Below are positions 14,371-20,419 of a DNA stretch of 23,369 bases, piece by piece (within the stretch, counting starts at the first letter, position 1; every line of letters begins with the position of its first letter). Made by a program: the position numbers and the translations under genes. The stretch lies in assembly GCA_964528765.1 (NCBI GenBank), contig CAZGVA010000014.1, positions 1 to 23,369 on the forward strand, given 5' to 3'. Below the pieces are notes generated by a model. The model ran no database searches and was not told the origin of the DNA. It was given only the letters and a program-made list of their open reading frames with translations. The DNA comes from JABICX01 sp964528765 (GTDB lineage Archaea; Nanobdellota; Nanobdellia; UBA10117; JABICX01).

Positions 14371-14844
14371 TTATACCATACAATCTTTATCAGTGGTATT
14401 TATTTCAATACCCGCGCGTTTAGCTATAACGATCATGTTTTGTTGATAATCCATCATTCTTCTATAATAACTAATGCGTATACTAATAGGTGTTATTTCG
14501 ATATCTTCCTCGTCAATTCGCCATGTAGCTTTTTGGAAATATATTCTTGATTGATGTATTAGTTTGTCTTGATCTTGATGATTTGCACCGAGTATATTCT
14601 TTAGAACTTGTTCTTCTCGTGTATACAGATTGACTAATTGTTGGTTTGTGGGATGACTAACGTTTGCCATAGTTAATCCATCAATTTTTGTTTCAATACC
14701 GTGTTCTTTTTTGATTTCTGTTTCAAGTCCAATTTTATCTAAGCTAGTTATACCTAGTGTGATTTTATATGGATTTGATGGAATTTGTCCAACAATCGCT
14801 TTTAATGTTTCTGGAGTAATTCGCTCGCAGTCAGTAATTCCCAT
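14371..14844 (-). CDS. Unknown cytosolic protein
   Basis: I do not recognise this 157-residue protein. It starts MGITDCERITPETLKAIVGQIP. It has mixed alpha/beta character, no membrane helix and only two cysteines (C6 and one near the C-terminus in KDCMV). A helical central part (TREEQVLKNILG, about 75-86) is followed by strand-like EEDIEITPISIRISYY (116-131) and a C-terminal helix MMDYQQNMIVIAKRAG. No catalytic motif stands out. A TATA-like CTTTATAG lies close (about 14 nt) and GTTTTTAC about 22 nt before the ATG. It sits convergent with the Nudix gene and behind the FKBP gene on the same strand, 56 bp away. Confidence 0.6.
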   Translation of the reverse strand: MGITDCERITPETLKAIVGQIPSNPYKITLGITSLDKIGLETEIKKEHGIETKIDGLTMANVSHPTNQQLVNLYTREEQVLKNILGANHQDQDKLIHQSRIYFQKATWRIDEEDIEITPISIRISYYRRMMDYQQNMIVIAKRAGIEINTTDKDCMV

Positions 14845-14900
14845 GTATTAACTATAAAGTAAAAACTTAAAAAACTAACTAAAAATTAAAAAGTGGATAT

Positions 14901-15326
14901 CTAATTGATACCAACAACTTTAAGATGGAAATTTAGGTCTTTTCCAGCAAGTGGAGGGTTAAGATCCATTGTAACAGCTTTAGCAGTTACTTTTGTTATA
15001 GTTGCAGGTAATTGCTGACCATTTGGTAAGCCAATACCAATCATCATACCTTCTTTTGGTTCTTGATCAGCAGGTAATTTGTCTCTTGGAATTTCCTGAA
15101 TCATGTTTGGATTTGGTTCGCCATATGCATCTTTGCAAGCAATATGAACATCTTTTTCTTCATCTTTTTTCATTCCTATAATTGCTTTGTCGAAGCCAGG
15201 AATAACCATTCCAAAACCTGCTTCAAATTCAAGAGGATCTCGGCCTTCGGAGGAATCAAAAACAGTACCATCATCTAACGTTCCTTTATACTCAATTTTA
15301 ACTTTATCACCTTTTTTAATTGCCAT
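14901..15326 (-). CDS. Cytosolic FKBP-type (SlyD-like) peptidyl-prolyl isomerase
   Basis: This enzyme helps protein folding by turning X-Pro bonds and by chaperone action of its flap domain. The 141 residues contain the FKBP core VKIEYKGTLDDGTVFDSSEGRDPLEF (8-33) and VIPGFDKAIIGM (41-52). The insert-in-flap domain runs from about YGEPNPNMIQEIPRDKLP (68-85) to TAKAVTMDLNPPLAGK, where the FKBP core resumes with DLNFHLKVVGI. There is no signal peptide. It lies 33 bp after the ThiI-like gene on the same strand. Between them is CCCTT-TTT-AAGGG (15344-15356), an inverted repeat that also overlaps the expected TATA position. SlyD's His-rich tail is absent. Confidence 0.94.
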   Translation of the reverse strand: MAIKKGDKVKIEYKGTLDDGTVFDSSEGRDPLEFEAGFGMVIPGFDKAIIGMKKDEEKDVHIACKDAYGEPNPNMIQEIPRDKLPADQEPKEGMMIGIGLPNGQQLPATITKVTAKAVTMDLNPPLAGKDLNFHLKVVGIN

Positions 15327-15359
15327 TATAAAAGTTTCAGAATCCCTTTTTAAGGGTTT

Positions 15360-15956
15360 TTATTTGACTTTTTTCTCTATTCTTTCTATTTCTTTCAAAT
15401 CAGCATGAACTTCGGGTTTGTTTGGAGTTATGTTGCAACATCCTCCAGGTTCTATTGATATTTCATATGTTCCAATTTTACGGCCAGTATCAATTATATT
15501 TTGTTTGTTGAACCCTATCAATGGACGCAAAATCGTGATAGAAACGGCTTTATCTTCAACGAACATGTTATCAAGGGTTTGTGAAGCAACTTGACCCAGG
15601 TTTTCTCCAGTTAATAGTGCCTTTGCTTTAATTTTTTTGGCAAATTTTTCACCTTCAGTTAACATACGTCTTCTACAAAGAAGACACATTTGTTTTTGCT
15701 CTTTTTCAGTAAGTTTTTTGTAATAATTAATAAGTTGTTTTCCATGATCTAAGAAAGTGAGTTTTAATTTTTTGTTATGTATTTTACTTAGTTTGTTTAC
15801 AAGTTTTTTTATTTTAACTCGTGTGTAATCATTTCCAACAGGTGTTAAATCAAAGTTTACAAATTCAACATCATGTCCTTTGTCTAACATCATATGTGCA
15901 GCTACAGGACTATCAATACCACCACTAATTAAACAGAGTATTTTTAATTTAGTCAT
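15360..15956 (-). CDS. thiI: Standalone ThiI-type PP-loop sulfurtransferase domain
   Basis: ThiI activates uridine-8 of tRNA with ATP and adds sulfur to form 4-thiouridine. This 198-residue protein is only the PP-loop domain: the pyrophosphate-binding SGGIDSPVA (11-19), GENLGQVASQTLDN (117-130) and the LRPLIGFNK block (143-151). The N-terminal ferredoxin-like and THUMP domains of full ThiI are missing, and no gene for them is visible nearby. Cysteines C91-LL-C94 and C173-C174 match the CxxC plus distant Cys set that binds an iron-sulfur cluster in methanogen ThiI, so a similar cluster is likely. The protein also lacks a rhodanese domain. It may need a separate THUMP partner. Confidence 0.88.
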   Translation of the reverse strand: MTKLKILCLISGGIDSPVAAHMMLDKGHDVEFVNFDLTPVGNDYTRVKIKKLVNKLSKIHNKKLKLTFLDHGKQLINYYKKLTEKEQKQMCLLCRRRMLTEGEKFAKKIKAKALLTGENLGQVASQTLDNMFVEDKAVSITILRPLIGFNKQNIIDTGRKIGTYEISIEPGGCCNITPNKPEVHADLKEIERIEKKVK

Positions 15957-16031
15957 ATTCTAAATAATCTTATGTATTTAAAAATTAATTGATTATAAAT
16001 AGAAAAAATAAATACTAACCTAAAAAGGAAA

Positions 16032-16352
16032 CTACGTCCTTCTTCGAGTCGTAGTTGTTCTTCGAGCTGCAGTAGTCCTTCTTCGTGTTGCTGTTGTTTT
16101 TCTAGCTGCAGTACGGCGGGTAGTTGTTCTAGCAGTAGTTCTTCTTCTAGCTGCAGTTGTTTTTCTTGCAGGTGCACGTCTTGTAGTTGCTTTTCTTGCA
16201 GGTGCACGTCGTGTTGTAGTTGCTTTTCGTGCAGTTGTTGCTCTTCGTGCAGTTGTTGCTTTTCTAGTTGCTGGTCGCTTAACTGTTGTTCTTCTTACTG
16301 TTTTTTTTGCTGTTGCTCGCCTTTTTATTTTACGTATTAAACCGAAAACCAT
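16032..16352 (-). CDS. Arg/Thr/Ala-rich histone-H1-like repeat protein
   Basis: The 106-residue protein starts MVFGLIRKIKRRATAKKTVRR and continues as a low-complexity chain of RKATT, RRAPARK, RRTTART and related units to the end. It has almost no acidic residues, so it should bind nucleic acid, like bacterial H1-type Hc1/Hc2 proteins or eukaryotic H1 tails; a role in chromatin or ribosome binding is inference. A strong Shine-Dalgarno sequence GGAGGAA (16363-16357) lies 4-5 nt before the ATG, and the TATA box TTTATATA (plus-strand view, 16394-16401) is about 43 nt upstream, giving a leader. This and the DUF5320 gene are the only genes here with clear strong SDs and normal starts, suggesting high expression. 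Confidence 0.75.
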   Translation of the reverse strand: MVFGLIRKIKRRATAKKTVRRTTVKRPATRKATTARRATTARKATTTRRAPARKATTRRAPARKTTAARRRTTARTTTRRTAARKTTATRRRTTAARRTTTTRRRT

Positions 16353-16356
16353 TGTA

Positions 16357-16423
16357 TTCCTCCATAATTATTAATTATACTATTGTTTGATTCTTTATAT
16401 ACTTTGCTTAGTTATGCAAAGTA
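16357..16423 (-). promoter_or_regulatory. Promoter, SD and operator-like inverted repeat of H1-like gene
   Basis: On the minus strand an inverted repeat with perfect 8-bp arms (TACTTTGC 16400-16407, GCAAAGTA 16416-16423; 8-nt spacer) directly abuts the TATA box (16401-16394). A leader with GGAGGAA (16363-16357) follows. The repeat covers the expected BRE, so a bound regulator could block or recruit TFB. It lies 17 nt after the ParB-like gene but lacks a T tract, so a terminator role is less likely. Confidence 0.5.
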
Positions 16424-16439
16424 GTTACAAAATTAAATG

Positions 16440-16967
16440 TTATTTGTTTTTGTAATATTCTATCATGTAATTTGGAATTACTTTTTTGTCAACCATTCTT
16501 TTTGTTTTGTCTTTTACGGTTTCAAAGAAATTTGCATCTTTCAAATGTTCTGCTTTTTCGCGCAGTATTTTTTTAATTGTGTTTCCTGCTGCAAAACTAA
16601 ATATCTCTCCAACTTTTACAAGTGATATAAACTCATTAACATCTTTATTATTTTCTAAAATTGCACAATGTATTTTGTTATTTGTTAAAGTTAGTGCAGT
16701 TGTTTTATGACTACCGTCACACATTATGTATTTAACTTTTTTATTTTCTTTTAAATATTTACGCATTCTTTTGTTGTACTCTTTTTCTTTCTTTGTTTTT
16801 GCGTTTAGTAAGGGTAATCCTGCAGAAATTGGAACAACAGGTGTTGGTGGTAATATTTTGCTGTCGGATTTGCATATTGTAAAATAAATTTTTAAAATGT
16901 GTTCATTATAAACTGGGAAATCTTTTGTTGTGATAATTTCAGATGCGTTTAATTTTTTAATTTGCAT
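16440..16967 (-). CDS. ParB/sulfiredoxin-fold-like protein
   Basis: The 175-residue protein has a central segment YIMCDGSHKTTALTLTNNKIHCAIL (80-104) that resembles the DG-H/R-R motif of ParB-like nuclease and sulfiredoxin folds (strand, D-G-x-H-(R/K), helix, strand). An upstream proline-rich strand ILPPTPVVPISAG (38-50) would match the first ParB strand. The C-terminal 70 residues are helical and basic. No HTH domain typical of plasmid or chromosome ParB is apparent, so it is not a segregation protein in the usual sense; ParB-fold proteins also act as NTP-dependent enzymes. The TATA-like CTATTTATTTTG about 25 nt upstream gives a leaderless start. Fold call is moderate. Confidence 0.5.
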   Translation of the reverse strand: MQIKKLNASEIITTKDFPVYNEHILKIYFTICKSDSKILPPTPVVPISAGLPLLNAKTKKEKEYNKRMRKYLKENKKVKYIMCDGSHKTTALTLTNNKIHCAILENNKDVNEFISLVKVGEIFSFAAGNTIKKILREKAEHLKDANFFETVKDKTKRMVDKKVIPNYMIEYYKNK

Positions 16968-17066
16968 AAAGGGTTTAAGTGTAGCAAAATAAATAGCTTG
17001 TTGTTTTAATAATAATAATTATAAAAAAATACAGTAAGTTTTTATATTTTGTTTAGATAGTTAAGT

Positions 17067-17759
17067 ATGGTTACTAATTTGGATTTGCAAAAAGCTGTTC
17101 GTTCTGATTGGGTAAATCATAATAAATTACGCGAATTAGAAGAGTCTGAATTAATTAATCTTAGAGATTTACTAAACGCACTAATCGAGTTACAGACAAA
17201 AATTGTTGATATTCGCAATCGTAAAGCGTTTAATAAATATGATCGAAAGATTTTTTTATCTGAATTAGAACGCATTAATAAAGAAGTAAATCAAATACAG
17301 TTATTTTCTGAGAATGAACTTAAGTTATCTAAACTGTCTATAAGTGAAAAATATATCTATAAAAAATATTTACGTAATGTTTATTCGGAGTATAATAAGT
17401 TAGATAATGATAGAAAAGTTATTTTAAAAAAGAAACAGGCAATTTGGTTAAATGTTAAACGTATGTTAAAAATATTGCTTACTGGCGGAATGAAAAAAGC
17501 AGTACATAATGTGGGCGCAACTACCTGGAATAGTATTTCATTCCCAGTTATATTAACTGCAGTTATTGGTTCCGACGGTGTTTACTCGGGCGATGGTTCA
17601 TTTGCAGAAATTCGTCGATATCGTAAAATGTTTCCTAAATATTTAAGTAGTATAATTTTTCAAATAGAACAATTAGAACGTCTTGATCGCGAAGAGATTG
17701 GATTTGAAAAAGAGTTTTTAGAGTTAGATTTTAAAGAAGAACGAGTTATTTCTAAATAA
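17067..17759 (+). CDS. Unknown helical/coiled-coil protein
   Basis: I do not recognise this 230-residue protein. Residues about 20-130 are a long run of charged helices with heptad-like spacing (LRELEESELINLRDLLNALIEL; then ERINKEVNQIQLF). A Gly-rich moderately hydrophobic segment around 138-172 (ILLTGGMKKAVHNVG, SFPVILTAVIGSDGVYSGDG) may be a buried hairpin or catalytic loop, and the tail is acidic (EEIGFEKEFLELDFKEERV). No cysteines, signal peptide or known motif are seen. The TATA-like GTTTTTATATTTTG at 17038-17051 lies about 24 nt upstream. It is convergent with the DsbA-like gene and divergent from the ParB-like gene. Confidence 0.6.
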   Translation: MVTNLDLQKAVRSDWVNHNKLRELEESELINLRDLLNALIELQTKIVDIRNRKAFNKYDRKIFLSELERINKEVNQIQLFSENELKLSKLSISEKYIYKKYLRNVYSEYNKLDNDRKVILKKKQAIWLNVKRMLKILLTGGMKKAVHNVGATTWNSISFPVILTAVIGSDGVYSGDGSFAEIRRYRKMFPKYLSSIIFQIEQLERLDREEIGFEKEFLELDFKEERVISK

Positions 17760-17761
17760 TA

Positions 17762-17806
17762 ATTATAAAAAAATAAAAAATAAACTTGTAGTATTAACCA
17801 CAAGTT
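17762..17806 (-). terminator. Hairpin plus U-rich tract ending the DsbA-like gene
   Basis: AACTTGT (17783-17789) pairs with ACAAGTT (17800-17806), a perfect 7-bp stem whose 10-nt loop contains the stop codon of the minus-strand DsbA-like gene. Read on the minus strand it is followed by TTTATTTTTTATTTTTTTAT. This is the clearest terminator-like structure in the window. Confidence 0.65.
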
Positions 17807-18862
17807 GCTGCACTAGCTGCACCAGCACCATCAAGTCCAAAACCTGATGCCGGTGATGTTGAAGAAAGTTCTTCATTACACTCATCTGGTGCGTTGTTAA
17901 ATGCAGCGCAAATGTTTGCTAATAAACTTGCTGGATCTCTTGCACTTGAAACTTGTTCACCATTAATTACTAATGTTGGTGATCCACGTACACCATACTT
18001 TTGGTTTTCTGCGTCATGCACATTAAATTGTGGGAATTGACCGCCTTGCCAAGTTGATTCATCTTCAAGTAACTCTGTAATTGTATAATCACTATCAAGT
18101 TTTTCTACACAAGTGCCAAGTTTTGTTTCATCAATGTTTGCGTCTTTAAGTGCTTTGGCGTAATCGTCACTTTCTAAGAAAGACCATAGATATTTGAAGT
18201 ACTTATCATTTTGTTCTTCTTGGATACAGACTTGTCTCATTTCTTCATTAACTTCTTTTTCACCATGCATTGCATAATTTACAAATTTGATTTCAAAATC
18301 GATTTTATCTTTTAGTAAATCTGCTACAGGTAAAATACCTTTTTCCACTTGTGTTCCAAATGGACAATGCGACATTACAAATAATTCAACTACAGGTTTA
18401 TCGGATTTTACAATATCTGCCGAAGGTTGTGCAGGTGTACTTGGTGTATTAGTTGCGTCGTTTTCAGAACTTACTAATTCTATTGCACTTGGGAACAATA
18501 AGTCTACATCTTTATTTACATAACTAATTATTTTTTGCGAACCTTGCTGATTTTGTAAATTCATTTCTATTTCATATATACCTGAACCGGCTGTAACACT
18601 TATAATTTCTACAGTAGTTCCTATGAAGTTTGTTTCAATATATTCTTTAACTTGTGAACCAACTTCGTCATTTGATGTTATTGATAAATCAGCTAGACCT
18701 ACACTAAAAAGATTAATTATCACACTAATTGTTAATAAAGTACCTAATGCTATTGCGATTTTTTTCCAAGATAATTTATGTTTTTTGTGGTGATGATGTG
18801 TTTTGCTAGTTATTTCATCAAGAATTTTTTGAGCTTCACCTTTTTTTTCTATTATAATTCAC
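17794..18862 (-). CDS. Membrane-anchored DsbA-like thioredoxin-fold protein (frameshifted near start)
   Basis: The open frame from GTG 18723 gives 309 residues, but it starts in the middle of a membrane helix. Upstream, the same frame is open to TGA 18861-18859 and encodes GEAQKILDEIT, a His/Lys-rich HHHHKKHK stretch and the anchor WKKIAIALGTLLTISVIINLF. GTG 18862 starts the right protein only if an 8-A run (18841-18848) is read as seven; a TATA-like sequence about 27 nt upstream of it supports that start. Outside the membrane is a small domain, a Ser/Pro/Thr linker (about 89-104 from GTG 18723), then a thioredoxin fold with SHCPFG (C120) and cis-Pro GSPTLVING. CPFG has one cysteine, so exchange may use C elsewhere or be GILT-like. 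Confidence 0.85.
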
Positions 18863-18901
18863 TTTTTTTAATGAGCAAACATTTAAAAGAATTTCTTAAG
18901 T

Positions 18902-19354
18902 TTAGGAACAGGTCTCATCAACACAGTCACAAGATTGTCCTTCACAATTTTCTTCATGTATTGTGCATCCCATAATGCCACAATCACCGCATTCAGTTTC
19001 TACAGGTTGATCTGGAGTAAATACACACATATCTGGATTTTCAGGTGTACAAGTTCCATGTACGCTTAAGTTATATATTGCAATTCCTGAATAAATCATA
19101 CTAATAAAAAACAATATAACCATAAGTGTACTTAATAACTTAAAGTTTTTATTTATAAAACGAGCAAACTTGGGTGATTTTGTAAGTAATTTACCTACAA
19201 TTTTACCTTTCATTCTTTGATCAAAAGTTGAATTACACGGTCTTAAGGTAATCATTCTGAAAACACAGTCAAATGCTTCTTTGGCTAATTTTCTATGACT
19301 AGCTGAAAAAATACCCATAATTCCAAACACAATCATCGCAAGTATACAAATCAT
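18902..19354 (-). CDS. Two-helix membrane protein with Cys-rich extracytoplasmic tail
   Basis: The 150-residue protein has an N-terminal helix (CILAMIVFGIMGIFSA, 3-18), a basic cytosolic-looking middle with C30 and C40 (EAFDCVFRMITLRPC), a second helix (about 73-95, LLSTLMVILFFISMIYSGIA) and a tail from about 100 to 150 with nine cysteines (C102, C110, C122, C125, C130, C137, C142, C144, C149). I do not know a named function. The tail should lie outside the cell, near the DsbA-like protein encoded next. The pair C30/C40 in FDCVFR...LRPC is distinctive and may mark a conserved DPANN family. The TATA-like CTTTTAAATTTG is about 27 nt before the ATG. Confidence 0.75.
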   Translation of the reverse strand: MICILAMIVFGIMGIFSASHRKLAKEAFDCVFRMITLRPCNSTFDQRMKGKIVGKLLTKSPKFARFINKNFKLLSTLMVILFFISMIYSGIAIYNLSVHGTCTPENPDMCVFTPDQPVETECGDCGIMGCTIHEENCEGQSCDCVDETCS

Positions 19355-19391
19355 CTTATCTTTTAATTTTACTCAAATTTAAAAGTTGCGG

Positions 19392-19664
19392 TTAATTATT
19401 ACAACCACAACCCTGTCCCACTTTAGCACCACATTCTGCGTTACTACATGATCCACCGCAATTTCCAGTTTCACAAGTTAAATCAGGACATTCTTCACAG
19501 TTACATGCTCCACCTTGAGCAGCTGCACAATCTGAATTTCCGCAATTTCCACTACATTGTGCAGGTTTAGTTATAGCATTTCCTGTTGGGCTATTTACCA
19601 CAACAGCAATTACTGATGCAATCGCAAGTATTACAATGGCACCTAATATTATTTTCTTTTCCAT
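19392..19664 (-). CDS. Secreted or anchored protein with duplicated cysteine module
   Basis: The 90-residue protein has an N-terminal hydrophobic helix (IILGAIVILAIASVIAVVV, 5-23), either a signal or an anchor, followed by 12 cysteines in 52 residues. Residues 37-56 and 69-88 are two copies of one pattern, C-x3-C-x4-C-x7-C-x-C, with similar residues between (CSGNCGNSDCAAAQGGACNC against CGGSCSNAECGAKVGQGCGC). C59 and C64 lie between them. Such density implies disulfide or metal-cluster stabilisation outside the membrane. It is encoded just upstream of two other thiol-rich membrane proteins on the same strand. Function is unknown; a substrate of the DsbA-like protein or a metal-binding surface protein are options. 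Confidence 0.75.
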   Translation of the reverse strand: MEKKIILGAIVILAIASVIAVVVNSPTGNAITKPAQCSGNCGNSDCAAAQGGACNCEECPDLTCETGNCGGSCSNAECGAKVGQGCGCNN

Positions 19665-19688
19665 TTTAACTATATATTTATCATTGAA

Positions 19689-19736
19689 ACAACTATTAAG
19701 AAGTTGTATGAAACTAGTTTCACCCTCAAATTTGAG
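19689..19736. repeat. Three inverted repeats in the Cys-rich gene's upstream region
   Basis: Three symmetric elements lie within 48 bp: ACAACT/AGTTGT (19689-19694 and 19702-19707, 7-nt loop), the perfect palindrome GAAACTAGTTTC (19710-19721) and the perfect palindrome CTCAAATTTGAG (19725-19736). They sit between the HD gene's stop and the Cys-rich gene's promoter. Possible roles are operators or transcript ends of the HD gene. Confidence 0.5.
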
Positions 19737-19742
19737 TTGTGT

Positions 19743-20294
19743 TTAGTTTTTCGTTAAAGGATAATTAAATTTCTTTAACCAAGAATCGAATTTTTGAACT
19801 TTCTCAGCGCCAAACTGCGCTAAGTTTTTCCTAACATCTTCTAATGTCCTTTCTTTTGATAACTGATTTTTTTTACTTTTCGTGAAAAAACCATCTGCTA
19901 AAGCAATAATTTCTTCTTCAACTGTTTGTGGTATCATGTCTTTTTTTGGTAGCGTAAGTCTTTGTTTTTTTATGTCTTCTTTTGATATACCTACACCAAT
20001 ATGTCTTTCGGATACAAGAGCATGTTTTGGCAAACCTTCTTTATCTAAAATTTCTTTTCCAAGAATTCCATGAAGAATGTAATCTTCTTTTCCAAGACCC
20101 CAGCGAGTTTTGATAAAACCAATATCATGTAACATTGCTGCTTCTTTGATGAACTGTAAATCAGGTTTTAATTCAGGAACATGTTTAGCAATTTCTAAAG
20201 CTTTTTTTGTTACAGCTCTACTGTGTTCGAGTACTATTTGATATTCTGCGGAGTCTTTATCATAATATTTCTGAAGAATTTTTATTGGGTCCAT
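19743..20294 (-). CDS. HD-domain metal-dependent phosphohydrolase
   Basis: HD proteins hydrolyse nucleotides or phosphoesters. The 183-residue protein has the expected metal ligands: H24 (LEHSR), H56-D57 (MLHDIGF), H75 (ILHG), H98 (SERHIG) and D134 (ALADGFF). This matches the small archaeal HD group with the MLHDIG motif seen in many hydrolases of unknown substrate. There is no fused domain or signal. The C-terminal region is helical, with ERTLEDVRKNLAQFG near 148-162. The TATA-like TTTTATTAG lies about 23 nt before the ATG. It is not clearly linked to the Cys-rich genes; a palindrome-rich spacer of 78 bp separates them. Confidence 0.88.
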   Translation of the reverse strand: MDPIKILQKYYDKDSAEYQIVLEHSRAVTKKALEIAKHVPELKPDLQFIKEAAMLHDIGFIKTRWGLGKEDYILHGILGKEILDKEGLPKHALVSERHIGVGISKEDIKKQRLTLPKKDMIPQTVEEEIIALADGFFTKSKKNQLSKERTLEDVRKNLAQFGAEKVQKFDSWLKKFNYPLTKN

Positions 20295-20419
20295 ATAATT
20301 GATGTTATTAACTAATAAAATACTTATTGTTATTAATCTACGTGATAGTTTATTTTTAAAAACTGATAAATTTCATATGTTTGTGGTAAGATATATATAT
20401 TTTGAAGTTATTTTATATT

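Noticed and set aside
15953..16207. Leu/Gln-rich 84-residue frame inside the H1-like gene
   Set aside because: It is a shifted reading of the Arg/Thr/Ala codon repeat on the same strand; the H1-like frame has the SD, TATA box and full length.
16032..16352. CRISPR-like or minisatellite repeat array
   Set aside because: The repetition comes from degenerate codons of an open frame, with no regular spacers.
16400..16423. Terminator of the ParB-like gene
   Set aside because: The stem is good but no T tract follows on the minus strand, and it abuts the TATA box of the next gene, so an operator is preferred.
18778..18975. Plus-strand frame over the start of the DsbA-like gene
   Set aside because: Low-complexity Phe/Leu-rich antisense shadow of the His/Lys-rich N-terminus and the neighbouring Cys-rich gene; no promoter.
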